A DNA stretch of 50,690 bases from contig JAQWMC010000002.1 in assembly GCA_029246985.1 (NCBI GenBank), forward strand, positions 1-50,690. The letters run 5' to 3'. Below the pieces are notes generated by a model. It was given only the letters and a program-made list of their open reading frames with translations. It was not told the DNA's origin and ran no database searches. Numbering within the stretch: the stretch's first letter is position 1; every line of letters begins with the position of its first letter. This stretch comes from Pirellulales bacterium (GTDB taxonomy: Bacteria > Planctomycetota > Planctomycetia > Pirellulales > UBA1268). The position numbers were made by a program, and so were the translations under genes. Positions 1-9,538 of this stretch are shown piece by piece.

Positions 1-189
1 GGACTGATTCATGGTTCTTCTGATTCGATAGCAGCAGAGCCATTTGATAGCCCGGTCACAATCGAGGATCTTGCAACAACGGTCTACCATTGCCTCGGAA
101 TTGTCGCGGAAAAGGAACTGATGGCTCCTGGAGCGCGTCCGGTTGAGATTGTTGATGGCGGGAAGGTTCGGCACGAGCTACTCGTCTGA
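1..189 (+). CDS. DUF1501 family protein, C-terminal fragment
   Basis: The window opens inside a reading frame that runs from base 1 to a TGA at 187-189 and encodes the last 62 residues of a protein. The stretch reads like the end of planctomycete DUF1501 proteins, which are sulfatase-fold, usually Tat-exported proteins: it has the GSSDSIAAEPFDSPVT-type segment, then an EDLATTVYHCLGI helix and a closing VDGGKVRHELL segment. DUF1501 genes commonly sit beside DUF1549/DUF1553 genes in planctomycetes, and that is the context here, since a PPC-domain gene follows after 62 bases and a DUF1549/DUF1553 gene after that. The start and catalytic core lie outside the window. The family call rests on the tail and the neighbourhood only. 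Confidence 0.75.
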   Translation, partial: GLIHGSSDSIAAEPFDSPVTIEDLATTVYHCLGIVAEKELMAPGARPVEIVDGGKVRHELLV

Positions 190-251
190 CCCGTCACTGC
201 TGTATGGATGTGTATTTTCTGATCCACCCCCCTCTTTAAGAAAATAGTCCC

Positions 252-2801
252 GTGATAGAAAATAGGAAAAGTTGTAAGCAAGTTGTGCGAATCGCTGCAG
301 CTACTCTTTGTAGTTTCGTGCTTCTCCCTCATGTATGCCGAGCCGCGCCAACGATTGGGAAAATTGTGCCCGCTGGTGCAACGCAAGGAAGTGAAGTTGA
401 AGTACTTGTGTTTGGCACAAATCTGCACGACCCACAGGCTCTTTTTTTTGAAGACGGAATTGTTCAGCAGACAAAGATCGAATCCGTTAACGATAAGCAG
501 TTGAAAGTGGTTCTGAACGTTCCGAAGGATGCTCCTTTTGGCAACCACCGCTTTCGAATTCGTACTAAAAAAGGTCTTTCACTGCTTCGTACTTTTCGAG
601 TGGGACCTTTCCCACAGGTGATTGAAGCGGAAACTGATTCGTCCCAGAAAAAGCCTTCAAACAACACAGTAGAGGAAGCGCAAGCGATTCAAGTCCCGCA
701 GGCTGGTGGTCTGACAATTGCTGGGGTCGTGGAGAAAGAAGACGTCGACTGTTATCAGGTAAGGCTCAAGAAGGGCAATCGTCTCTCGGTTGCTGTGGAC
801 GGCGTTCGGCTCAATTACACGCCCTTTGACCCCTATATCGACATTGTTGACAGCGATGGTTTTGTACTCACCGCGAGCGATGACCATCCGTTGATGGAAC
901 AAGATGCGATTATGGCGTTCACGGCCCCCGAAGACGGGAGCTTTTTTGTTCGGGTCCGTGAAAGTGCCTACGGTGGCAGTTCGGCTTGCAGCTATCTTCT
1001 GCATGTTGGCCGATTTCCAACACCATCAGTCGGACTTCCTCCGGGAGCAAACCCGGGGTCTGAGGTTGTCGTGAAATGGCTTGGTGATCCAGCAGGTGGA
1101 TTTGAGTCAAAAGTAAAAATCCCCAACGCGTTCCCTCGTGCGTCCTCTGAAATAAGCCGTTTGCTCTCGGTGCATCCGCGACGTGACGGAGTGATTGCAG
1201 CTGAAGCCGTTCCACTTCGAGTGACAAATCTTCCGGTGAGCAAGGAGACCGACTCCAATGATTCACCCGATGGGAATCCATCTGTCCCTGCCCCGGCTGC
1301 TATCTGGGGGCTTCTTGAAAAGGAGAACGACACTGACTGGATACGAATCGAAGCACCAAAAGGATCAAAATGGTCTGTGAAGGGATGGGGCAGACGTGTT
1401 GGTTCACCGATTGATTTGACGCTCAACGCGTATCGGGATAACGAAAAGCATGCTCGAATAACTGGTAATGATGATTCGGGTGGTCCAGATAGCTTGATGA
1501 ATGTAACAACTCCGGAAGAGGGCTCATTTCTCATTCGTGTGAGTGACCATCAGAAGCGCGGGGGTGATACTTTTGTTTGGTGGATCGAGGTTGAGCCGAT
1601 TGTGCCTCTTGTGAAACTTTCAGTGCCTCCGTCTCAAACAAAATCTCAAAATGACTTGTTTCCTCAAGTTCCCCGTGGGAATCGCACGACCGTAATCCTT
1701 AATGCCTCACGAAGTAACTTTAATGCTGAGTTAAAGTTGCTTTCTGAGAATCTTCCCAAAGGTGTTACTGCGACATGCCCGAACTTTCAAAATGGTGCAC
1801 CGGGGAGTTTTGTTGTATTCGAAGCGGTAAAGGATGCACCACTTTCCGCAGCGATGGCTGAATATAGAGCCGTAGACGCAGCTGATCAAACAAAAGTACT
1901 GGGCGGTCTGCAGCAAGGGACCGAGATGATTCATGGCAATCCGAATCGTACTCCATGGCGATACAGTCGAAGTACAGAAATGCCCGTGGCCGTTGTTGAA
2001 GAAGTCCCAGTTTCTCTGGAGCTCATTCAGCCTGCCGTTCCGCTTGTGAAAAATGGAAAAGCAGATCTTCTGGTTCGTGTCCATAAAGACGAAGGATTCA
2101 AAGGAAAGGTCCGACTCTTCTTTCCCTTCAAGCCACCTGGAATCGGAGCTGCATCTGGCGTCGATGTACCCGCTGATAAAAGTGAAGTGGTGTATCCGAT
2201 TAATGCAAGCGATAAGGCTCCTATTCATGATTGGGATGTTGTGGTGTCTGCAACTGTGACGTTTGAGGGAGAAGATGCCAAGGGTCGTCCGACGATACGA
2301 ATCTCATCTCGACCCGTAAAAATCACTGTGGCTGAACCATTTGTTCAAGTGGCACTCGACAAGGGAATGGCAGAGCAGGGACAGAACACAACATTCACCG
2401 GTACAGTTACCGTCCCAACAGCCTTCACGGGTGAAGCAAAGGCTGTTCTGCTGGGACTTCCTGCGAAAACAACGTCTGAGCCCCTTGTGATCACAGCAGA
2501 GAGTAAAGAGGTTGAGTTTGCAGTCGCCGTAGCCGCTGATGCTCCAGCTGGTAGGCATGCAAACATTGTCTGTGAAGTGCATGTTCCTCAAGAGGGACAT
2601 CAGATTGTTCACCGCATGGCGGCGACTGAATTTCGAATCGATAAGCCACTGCCAGCGAAGGTATCGGCTGCTCCAAAACCGGAGCCACCAAAGCCAAAAC
2701 AACAGAAGAAAAAAGTTTCACGTCGCGAGCAATTACGAATTCAGGCACGGGCGGTTTCACAGTCTGGTCCATCGCAAGAATCCAAAGGAGCCGCTCAGTG
2801 A
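252..2801 (+). CDS. secreted PPC-domain (pre-peptidase C-terminal) protein
   Basis: An 849-residue exported protein. Residues 1-31 form a signal peptide with a basic N-region, a hydrophobic core and an Ala-X-Ala-like cleavage site near CRAAP. An IPT/TIG-like beta domain follows (about 33-118), then a PPC-type domain (about 130-253) with the typical DxDCYQV opening, a DPYIDIVDSDG core and an EDGSFFVRVRES strand. A second PPC-like domain (about 345-450) has a DTDWIRIEAPKG opening and an EEGSFLIRV strand. The rest looks like further beta-sandwich domains, ending in a Pro/Lys-rich basic tail. No protease or other catalytic domain is visible, so it is probably a binding or scaffold protein of the cell surface. 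The start is GTG; no clear Shine-Dalgarno site precedes it. Its TGA overlaps the GTG of the next gene, which implies translational coupling with the DUF1549/DUF1553 protein. Confidence 0.85.
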   Translation: MIENRKSCKQVVRIAAATLCSFVLLPHVCRAAPTIGKIVPAGATQGSEVEVLVFGTNLHDPQALFFEDGIVQQTKIESVNDKQLKVVLNVPKDAPFGNHRFRIRTKKGLSLLRTFRVGPFPQVIEAETDSSQKKPSNNTVEEAQAIQVPQAGGLTIAGVVEKEDVDCYQVRLKKGNRLSVAVDGVRLNYTPFDPYIDIVDSDGFVLTASDDHPLMEQDAIMAFTAPEDGSFFVRVRESAYGGSSACSYLLHVGRFPTPSVGLPPGANPGSEVVVKWLGDPAGGFESKVKIPNAFPRASSEISRLLSVHPRRDGVIAAEAVPLRVTNLPVSKETDSNDSPDGNPSVPAPAAIWGLLEKENDTDWIRIEAPKGSKWSVKGWGRRVGSPIDLTLNAYRDNEKHARITGNDDSGGPDSLMNVTTPEEGSFLIRVSDHQKRGGDTFVWWIEVEPIVPLVKLSVPPSQTKSQNDLFPQVPRGNRTTVILNASRSNFNAELKLLSENLPKGVTATCPNFQNGAPGSFVVFEAVKDAPLSAAMAEYRAVDAADQTKVLGGLQQGTEMIHGNPNRTPWRYSRSTEMPVAVVEEVPVSLELIQPAVPLVKNGKADLLVRVHKDEGFKGKVRLFFPFKPPGIGAASGVDVPADKSEVVYPINASDKAPIHDWDVVVSATVTFEGEDAKGRPTIRISSRPVKITVAEPFVQVALDKGMAEQGQNTTFTGTVTVPTAFTGEAKAVLLGLPAKTTSEPLVITAESKEVEFAVAVAADAPAGRHANIVCEVHVPQEGHQIVHRMAATEFRIDKPLPAKVSAAPKPEPPKPKQQKKKVSRREQLRIQARAVSQSGPSQESKGAAQ

Positions 2802-5302
2802 AAGATGAAGCTGGAGCAATTACATACTCGATGAGATGCCGTGTTTTTTGGAAATGTATCGGGCCAGTACTTTGTTGTCTTGCCACAACCTCTTTGTCGG
2901 CTCAAGAAAAAGCAGTCGTGGGAATAAAGGTTTTCCCTCCCGCAGTGCGGCTCGATTCAGCACGAGACTTCCAGACAATTATCGTGCAGGCAACGCGGGA
3001 AGATAGTGTGACTGAAGACGTAACACGTGCCGCCAAGATGGCTTTCAAAAATCCGGAATGTGCCACGCTTGAACGAATTGAGGGTGATGCCGGTCTTTCC
3101 ATTCGGCTTTCTCCGAAACAGGATGGCGATACTGTGCTGGTGATTACATATGGTGAGCATCAAGCCGAACTTCCAGTTAGCGTGCAATCAGCAGCAAAGG
3201 AACCTCCGCTGTCTTTTCGTTTGGACGTCATGCCCGTATTTGCCCGTGCCGGGTGCAATATGGGAAGTTGCCATGGGGCAGCTCGCGGGAAGGATGGATT
3301 TCGACTTTCCTTATTCGGTTTTGACCCGGCTGGTGATTACCACCGATTGACGCGTGAAATGCCCGGGCGGCGAATCAATCTTGGGAATCCCGAGGGGAGT
3401 CTGGTTGTTCAGAAAGCAGTCGGTGCGGTTGCTCATACAGGCGGGAAGCGTTTTGAGAAAGATAGCGAACTTGCAGACCGTCTCATTCGTTGGATTACAG
3501 CAGGGGCACAGGACGATCCAAATGCGGGTAAAGATATTCCAAAATTACAGGCGGTCGATCTGTATCCGCCCACAACTCTTCTTGAAGGCGAGCAAGCTAC
3601 TCAGCAATTGGTTGCCGTTGCCCGATTCTCAGATGGTACTGATAGAGATGTGACAGATCTCGTCTGGTATGGATCAAATAATGATGCATCTGTAGGCATC
3701 ACGTCGTCTGGAAATGCTGCTAGCGGCCAGCGAGGAGAGTCATTTGTCATGGCTCGATACGACACCATAACAGTCGGCGTTCCAGTTGTGGTCATTCCAA
3801 AGAATCTCACTTTCGAGTATCCCGAATCAGAGGGAAATACCTGGGTTGATGACCTCGTGGATACGAAGCTCAAGAGCCTTCGTATTGCACCCTCTCAAGT
3901 TTGTGGCGATGAAACATTTTTGCGTCGGGTCAGTATTGATCTTGTTGGGCTTCTTCCTACCCAAGAAGAAAGGGATGCTTTTCTTGCTGACAAGTCCCCA
4001 CAAAAAAGATCAGAGTACGTTGAACATTTGCTTGGTCGCAAAGAGTTTGTTGATCTTTGGGTGATGAAATGGGCAGAAATCCTGCAAATTCGCTCTATCA
4101 ATAATATTGTGGATAAAAAGGGTGCCTTGCTGTATCACCAATGGCTTGATCGCCGCATCGCCTCAAACCAGCCGGTTGATCAAATGGTACGAGACTTGGT
4201 AACGGCTTCTGGTGGGACTTTTGAAAATCCTCCCACCAATTATTATCAGGCTGAAAGAAATACCCTGAAGTTGACCGAAAATGTTGCGCAGGCCTTCTTG
4301 GGAATGCGGATTCAATGCGCGCAGTGTCATAATCATCCATTTGATCGATGGACAATGGATGACTACTACGGATTCGCAGCCTTCTTTGCCCAAATCGGAA
4401 GAAAGAGGGCAGATGATCCACGGGAGACCATCATCTACAACTCTGGTGGTGGTGGGATGAAGCATCCTGTGTCTGGCCAGACGGTGGCACCAAAATATCT
4501 AGGGGCAGGTGAAGCAGAGGTCACGAATCGAGACAGGCGAGAAGCTGTTGCAGAGTGGCTGGTATCACCCGAAAATCCATTTTTCGCAAAGCGAATTGCC
4601 AACCTTGTGTGGACTCATTTTCTTGGCAGAGGCATTGTTCATGAGCCGGATGATTTTCGTGTAAGTAATCCACCAGTGAATGGCCCGTTGCTTGATGCCC
4701 TGGCAAGCCATCTCGTGAAGTCAAAGTGGGATTTCAGAGAACTTGTCAGGGAGATTGTAAATTCAAAAACATATCAGCGAGCGTGCGACACAAACGATAC
4801 AAATGTGCTTGATAACTCAAATTTCTCACATTCGGCTGTGCGACGAATTCGGGCGGAGGTGCTTCTTGATATTCTTGCGCAGGTAACCGAAACAAAAAAT
4901 AAGTTCCCAGGTCTTCCTGAAGGAGCTCGGGCGGTTCAGGTGGCCGATGGTCGTACATCGACCTACTTTCTAACCACTTTCGGAAGGGCTACTCGGGAAG
5001 AGGTCTGTTCCTGTGCGGTGAGTATGGATCCAAGTCTATCGCAGGCACTCCATCTGCTTAATGGAGATGTTGGGAATCAGAGAATTCAGAAGGGTGGCGT
5101 TATTGATCGTTGGATTAAAGAAGGACGACCCGATACTGAAATTATTGATGAGCTCTTTGTTCGATGCTACGGAAGATTCCCCCAGGAGCGAGAGCGCGTC
5201 GAGACACTCGTAGCCGTTCAGGCTGGTACAGGGCGTAAGCAGTCCCTCGAGGATGTTTTCTGGGCACTTTTAAATTCACCTGAATTTATTTTTAACCATT
5301 AG
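2798..5302 (+). CDS. DUF1549/DUF1553 protein with BIG2-like and cytochrome-like motifs
   Basis: An 834-residue exported protein of a planctomycete-specific family. A hydrophobic signal segment lies near residues 20-36. Around residue 150 is a CNMGSCHGAARG segment, a Cys-x4-Cys-His motif common in this family. Residues about 250-335 resemble a bacterial Ig-like (BIG2) domain. DUF1549 spans about 347-560 and contains a CAQCHNHPFDRW segment (CxxCH, near 506), a possible c-type haem site. DUF1553 follows (about 576-830), with a REAVAEWL opening and an NLVWTHFLGRG core. The family is undercharacterised; it is often found with DUF1501 and cytochrome c proteins and is suspected to act in redox chemistry or polysaccharide breakdown at the cell surface. 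The GTG start overlaps the previous stop codon. Function beyond the domain names is inference. Confidence 0.9.
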   Translation: MKDEAGAITYSMRCRVFWKCIGPVLCCLATTSLSAQEKAVVGIKVFPPAVRLDSARDFQTIIVQATREDSVTEDVTRAAKMAFKNPECATLERIEGDAGLSIRLSPKQDGDTVLVITYGEHQAELPVSVQSAAKEPPLSFRLDVMPVFARAGCNMGSCHGAARGKDGFRLSLFGFDPAGDYHRLTREMPGRRINLGNPEGSLVVQKAVGAVAHTGGKRFEKDSELADRLIRWITAGAQDDPNAGKDIPKLQAVDLYPPTTLLEGEQATQQLVAVARFSDGTDRDVTDLVWYGSNNDASVGITSSGNAASGQRGESFVMARYDTITVGVPVVVIPKNLTFEYPESEGNTWVDDLVDTKLKSLRIAPSQVCGDETFLRRVSIDLVGLLPTQEERDAFLADKSPQKRSEYVEHLLGRKEFVDLWVMKWAEILQIRSINNIVDKKGALLYHQWLDRRIASNQPVDQMVRDLVTASGGTFENPPTNYYQAERNTLKLTENVAQAFLGMRIQCAQCHNHPFDRWTMDDYYGFAAFFAQIGRKRADDPRETIIYNSGGGGMKHPVSGQTVAPKYLGAGEAEVTNRDRREAVAEWLVSPENPFFAKRIANLVWTHFLGRGIVHEPDDFRVSNPPVNGPLLDALASHLVKSKWDFRELVREIVNSKTYQRACDTNDTNVLDNSNFSHSAVRRIRAEVLLDILAQVTETKNKFPGLPEGARAVQVADGRTSTYFLTTFGRATREEVCSCAVSMDPSLSQALHLLNGDVGNQRIQKGGVIDRWIKEGRPDTEIIDELFVRCYGRFPQERERVETLVAVQAGTGRKQSLEDVFWALLNSPEFIFNH

Positions 5303-5357
5303 TAGTTGAAAGCGTGTTCTCATCTCACACTGAGACACGTTTTGAGAATCTAAATCA

Positions 5358-7445
5358 ATGAATAGATATTTCAATGCGATGAAAAGAAATCACCGGCGAG
5401 GATTGCCATGTTCACGTACGTGGCAGTTTCTGAATGCTATGCTTTGTGTACTTCTTTTTTCTGCATCAACAGCAATGGCGGAGGACAAGCCTCCGACGTA
5501 CGAGGATCATGTGTTACCAGTTTTTCGTGAGAAGTGTTGTAGTTGTCACAATGCAGATCGAAAGGCTGGCGGGCTTGATTTGACGAGCTACCAGCAAATG
5601 ATGGCCGGCGGTAATTCGGGTGATGTCGTTGCTGGTGGAGATGCTGATGGATCCTATCTATGGCAGGTTGTCAGCCATGAATCAGAGCCAACGATGCCAC
5701 CTGATGCCGACCGTATTCCTGATGCGATGTTGAAGGTGATAAAGGAATGGATAGCTGGTGGAATTATTGAGCGGGATGGGGCAAGGCCTGTTGCTCAGAA
5801 GGCAAGTTCTTCGCTCGCTCTTGATTCCGGTTCAATTGTGAAGCCTAGCGGCCCACTGATTATGCCACCTCGCTTGTCACTCGAGCCATGTTTTCACGGA
5901 CTGCGGCCAACAACAATTCGGTCAATCGACGCCTCGCCTCATGGTGATCTTGTGGCAGTTGGAAGTAGCCAGCAGGTTTTATTGTTTGAGCCACGAACAC
6001 GTGAATGTATTGGTGTGCTGCCTTTTCCTGAAGGCGAGTGTACGAACCTTCGGTTTTCTCGGAGTGCAAAACTTCTTCTTTCGGGAGGAGGTATTGCTGC
6101 CAAAAGTGGTCGGGTGGTGATTTGGGATGTAGCCAGTGCTCAGCGAGTAATGGAACTCGGAGATGAGTTTGATGAGGTATTGGCTGCGGACCTGTCTGCT
6201 GATCAACGTCTGGTCGCTTTGGGAGGGTCGGCGAAGGTTGTACGTCTTCTTCAGACATCAAATGGTGTCGTAGAGAGTGAAATAACAAAACACACGGACT
6301 GGATAACCAGTGTTTCCTTTTCTCCTGACAGCGTGCTGCTCGCAACAGGTGATCGTGCAGGCAATCTTTTTCTGTGGGAGTCATTCGGTGCTCGCCATTG
6401 GGGAGATCTCAAAGGCCAAAAAGCTGGTATCACTGCAATTGACTGGCGAGCTGATGGGATTGTGCTAGCGACAGCGTCTGAGGATGGCACGATACATCTC
6501 TGGGAAGCCGATACTGCTAAGAAGGTGAAGTCCTGGTCTGCCCATGGCGGTGGAACAACCGATGTAAGGTGGCTTAACGATGGTCGGCTTGTATCAACGG
6601 GTCGTGATCGGAAAGTAAAACTATGGAAAGCTGACGGTACTCTTGAGAATGAACTTGGAACTCTTCCGGATATCGGTACAAAAGTGGCGGTTACCTCTGG
6701 GATTCCCCTTGTGATTGCCGGAGACTGGTCGGGTCAAATAACGATTTATGACGTTGCCAAACCAGCACAACTGGGCGTGTTGGATTCCAATCCAGAGCCA
6801 CTCTCGCAACGCGTAGATCGTGCCCAGAAAGCAACCGTTGCTTCAAAAAAGAAAGCACAGGAGGTTCTTTTAGAAAAAGAAAAGGCAGTAAAGACTGAGG
6901 CGAATCTCATTTCCCAGCTCGCCGCAGCCAATAAAAGTCTCGGTGTTACAGGCGGCGAAGAGAAAAATAAGAAGTCTCTAGCCGAAGTAGCTGCTGATGG
7001 AGTGAAAACAGTAGAGGCTCGACTGGTTGTGGTAAAAGCAAAGGTGAAGAAGGCGACCGAGATAGTCTCATCTCTTGAGAGCACGGTGAATGATACGAAT
7101 GGAAGTGCAGAGAAAGAGATTGCTGGAAAGATTCTGAATGCCGCAAAGAAAACATTAATAGAAACCCAGGCATCAGTCGTACGTGCTGAACAAGAGCTTC
7201 AGGAATCACGAAAGACAAACGCCGCTGCTATTAGTGAGCAGAAGGCTGCAGAGAAAAAGCTTGCTGATGTAAATTCACAAGTTAAACAACTCAATGAGCA
7301 AGTGGAAAATGCAGTAAGCAAACGAAAAACGCTCAGCGAAAAATACGCCAGCCTCGCGGGGGAATGTAAGGTGTGTGAGAAAATCCTGAAAAAGTGGCAA
7401 GACGAACTTGCCTTTTCACAGGGTGCTGGTCGTACATCCGAGTGA
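5358..7445 (+). CDS. planctomycete cytochrome c / WD40 repeat protein with coiled-coil tail
   Basis: A 695-residue exported protein. A signal peptide (about 20-41) is followed by a planctomycete-type cytochrome c domain with a CCSCHNADRKAGG motif (CxxCH near residue 60) and a TMPPDADRIP segment whose Met could be the distal haem ligand. WD40 repeats cover about 180-460, with Trp-Asp or related closing pairs such as VVIWDVAS, LFLWES, IHLWEAD and VKLWKADG, suggesting one beta-propeller. From about 480 to the end the sequence is rich in Ala, Lys and Glu and reads as a long coiled coil. It starts 55 bases after the DUF1549/DUF1553 gene on the same strand, so the two are probably cotranscribed. 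Likely role: a surface redox or electron-transfer protein with a protein-binding propeller; the partner is unknown. Confidence 0.85.
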   Translation: MNRYFNAMKRNHRRGLPCSRTWQFLNAMLCVLLFSASTAMAEDKPPTYEDHVLPVFREKCCSCHNADRKAGGLDLTSYQQMMAGGNSGDVVAGGDADGSYLWQVVSHESEPTMPPDADRIPDAMLKVIKEWIAGGIIERDGARPVAQKASSSLALDSGSIVKPSGPLIMPPRLSLEPCFHGLRPTTIRSIDASPHGDLVAVGSSQQVLLFEPRTRECIGVLPFPEGECTNLRFSRSAKLLLSGGGIAAKSGRVVIWDVASAQRVMELGDEFDEVLAADLSADQRLVALGGSAKVVRLLQTSNGVVESEITKHTDWITSVSFSPDSVLLATGDRAGNLFLWESFGARHWGDLKGQKAGITAIDWRADGIVLATASEDGTIHLWEADTAKKVKSWSAHGGGTTDVRWLNDGRLVSTGRDRKVKLWKADGTLENELGTLPDIGTKVAVTSGIPLVIAGDWSGQITIYDVAKPAQLGVLDSNPEPLSQRVDRAQKATVASKKKAQEVLLEKEKAVKTEANLISQLAAANKSLGVTGGEEKNKKSLAEVAADGVKTVEARLVVVKAKVKKATEIVSSLESTVNDTNGSAEKEIAGKILNAAKKTLIETQASVVRAEQELQESRKTNAAAISEQKAAEKKLADVNSQVKQLNEQVENAVSKRKTLSEKYASLAGECKVCEKILKKWQDELAFSQGAGRTSE

Positions 7446-7660
7446 AATGCAGCAGAGACGATGTATCACTGCTTCTAAGCAGCGTGCGGTTGTCAACCAG
7501 CACGCAACCTTTTTCAATGTGATTCCCAGCGAGTGCAGGCTATCGATATGCCTAATACTTCCTGTTTGGATAACTCTCATATGTGCTGAAAACCATGCCA
7601 GCCTTTTTAGTATCAGTTTATCTGTTACCAGAGGCTATCGCTCGTTCAAGCAGATTCCAT

Positions 7661-7709
7661 ACTTATAAAAAGACGAACCAGCCCAGGCATGCAATCCGGA
7701 CTGGTTCGT
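7661..7709 (-). terminator. intrinsic terminator of the tandem membrane-protein genes
   Basis: A perfect 9-bp stem, ACGAACCAG at 7673-7681 pairing with CTGGTTCGT at 7701-7709, encloses a 19-base loop. Read on the minus strand, the stem is followed directly by CTTTTTATAAG, a short T-tract. It lies 16 bases past the stop codon at 7725, the expected place for a terminator of the minus-strand gene pair. The remainder of 7446-7724 shows no gene. Confidence 0.8.
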
Positions 7710-7724
7710 GTAGGTGTAAGTGCA

Positions 7725-8495
7725 TTAGTTGGTCTGAGAAGCTGGTTTTTGCTCAGCTGGAAGATCACCGCGAAGCAATCCTTTAATCGGAGCTCTCGAA
7801 GGGTCGTTCTCCATTTTCTTAATAAGAGCAATCCCAGAAATAATAATCTCTCTGTGGGCTTTTTCGTGATCCGTAAGGCCTTCATTCGCTGAAAGCCGAC
7901 TTACATAAGCCGAAATCTCATTCGTGCCAGACTCAAACTCTTTCAGGTTTTCCTCGATGATGATCTCGATCATTTTTCGAAGGTTCGGAGCAATTTTACC
8001 AACCGCTGCTTCGAGTTCACCTTCTCTTGCCAGGTCAATCTTTTTCTCTTTTGCTTGAGTGATGACGTCATTAAATCCTTCATGGATGACGTCGTAAGCC
8101 TTCTTCTCAATTTCTTCAAACTCTTTCTCAAAGAAGCTAACAATGAAGGAATCAGCCTGATCAAGAACTTCTGGTACAGCGTCGAGAATCATTTTCTCAC
8201 TTTTTTTGACTACCATTGGTGCTTGCGCCTCCAGTGACTCGGTAAGTTGCGCGGGTGCTTGTTGAAGACGAGGCTCAACTTGATCGGCAACGAGTTGAAC
8301 AAGAGTCGGGGCCTCAGCGACAGAAGCGATGGTCGTAGATAAGAAACGTAGGTAGATCCCGACTCCTACAAGAAGGCATGCCATAACAAGAACCGTAAGC
8401 ATAAAGCGACTCTTTGCTTTGCTCGCGGTCTTCCCAACCCGATCCTCTAGTGCCCGTAAACGGTTCTCTATAGTAGATAAATCTGAATTAGACAT
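7725..8495 (-). CDS. single-pass membrane protein of unknown function (tandem paralogue B)
   Basis: A 256-residue protein I cannot assign to a named family. A short charged helix (about 5-27, with an IENRLRALEDRVG heptad-like pattern) precedes one transmembrane segment (about 31-53). About 170 residues of strongly helical, Glu/Lys-rich sequence follow, probably outside the cytoplasmic membrane, with coiled-coil character around 105-165. There is no catalytic motif. The gene upstream on the same strand (8564-9331) encodes a protein of the same length and layout, so the two look like old tandem duplicates working together. The ATG at 8495 has a GGAG about 13 bases upstream. The gene is followed by a clear terminator. 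A structural or envelope-spanning role is possible but is inference only. Confidence 0.75.
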   Translation of the reverse strand: MSNSDLSTIENRLRALEDRVGKTASKAKSRFMLTVLVMACLLVGVGIYLRFLSTTIASVAEAPTLVQLVADQVEPRLQQAPAQLTESLEAQAPMVVKKSEKMILDAVPEVLDQADSFIVSFFEKEFEEIEKKAYDVIHEGFNDVITQAKEKKIDLAREGELEAAVGKIAPNLRKMIEIIIEENLKEFESGTNEISAYVSRLSANEGLTDHEKAHREIIISGIALIKKMENDPSRAPIKGLLRGDLPAEQKPASQTN

Positions 8496-8563
8496 TGCTT
8501 GAAATCTCCATGAAATGAAAAGTGTTAATAAATAAAAGGATGTGATGGTAGAGGCTCATTGTT

Positions 8564-9331
8564 CTATAGGTCATCACTCGATAGAAAAGGAGAGTCTGTC
8601 TTGAGAACCGACATAGTAGGTGCGACAGTGCGATCAACAATGAGTAGAATGTTGTGCATGAATCGCTGTTGAAGGAGTTCTTCATTCATGGCCATTGCAG
8701 CCTCAATAGGAAGCGTGTCCAGCAGTTTGCTGATACGTTCGACTTCGTCCTTCGTGAGAGAGTGCAGCTGTTCCTGAAGTTTTTCGCTTTCTATCGCCAT
8801 TCCCTCTACGGTAATGTCAGAGAGTCTTTTGACGTTTTCCGGTGTGAGATTAGGAAGTTCACTTTTGACATCAGCTGCTACTTTATCGGTGACTCGCTGT
8901 AGGCTTTCATTTGCTTTTTCTTGCAACATGGTGGGCATGCGATCAGCCATTGATTTTGCTTCTTTTGTAATCATTTCCTGAAGCTTAGGACGAAGCGTCT
9001 TCAATCGCTCCAGTGCTAATGCACGATACGTTGGGACAGCTGCCATAGCAGCTTTCGTAAACTTTTCTTGAAGATCAGGGAGTAATTGCTCAGCCTTCTC
9101 CTGTAAGGCAGCCTGTAGTGTGTCCTCATTGAGCTGATTTTTTAGTGTTTTGAACAAAGTGAATCCAAAAATAAGAATCATTGAAAGAAGAGCAAGAGAA
9201 CCGACCAGAACAGTTATACGGCCAGAACGTTGGGAGCGGCTAATGCTGTCTAGGTTTTTCTCAAGACTATCAATTGCTCTGGAAAGATCTGCGGGAGTTT
9301 TCTGTGTATCAGAACTTTGATTATCGGTCAT
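8564..9331 (-). CDS. single-pass membrane protein of unknown function (tandem paralogue A)
   Basis: A 255-residue protein, first of a two-gene minus-strand unit. An N-terminal acidic and polar stretch with an LSRAIDSLEKNLDSISR helix is followed by one transmembrane segment (about 41-63) and then a long helical domain. The helical part has amphipathic stretches such as LQAALQEKAEQLLPDLQEKF and ends near a VAPTMSVL segment. The layout, length and helix patterns match the downstream 256-residue protein, although sequence identity looks low. No known domain is recognised. A 68-base gap separates the two genes. Upstream, 9332-9538 is a 207-base divergent region shared with the MnmE-like GTPase gene and probably holds both promoters; I see no confident promoter motif in it. 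Confidence 0.75.
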   Translation of the reverse strand: MTDNQSSDTQKTPADLSRAIDSLEKNLDSISRSQRSGRITVLVGSLALLSMILIFGFTLFKTLKNQLNEDTLQAALQEKAEQLLPDLQEKFTKAAMAAVPTYRALALERLKTLRPKLQEMITKEAKSMADRMPTMLQEKANESLQRVTDKVAADVKSELPNLTPENVKRLSDITVEGMAIESEKLQEQLHSLTKDEVERISKLLDTLPIEAAMAMNEELLQQRFMHNILLIVDRTVAPTMSVLKTDSPFLSSDDL

Positions 9332-9538
9332 TTGCCTACCCTTTTAGTGTTGAGAATTCGTAAAAATGAACGGAAAGCGAAAATGTTTATGAGAAGAAAT
9401 CAACATGACTGAAGTAGCAAATATGTTGGTCCCCACTTGCAGAAAAGTAATATTCTTGAAATAGGCCATGTTAGGATGAATAAATCCTGCACCTAATATC
9501 CCCTCCCCACCATGATTTTGTACTTCTAGTAGTTTTCA

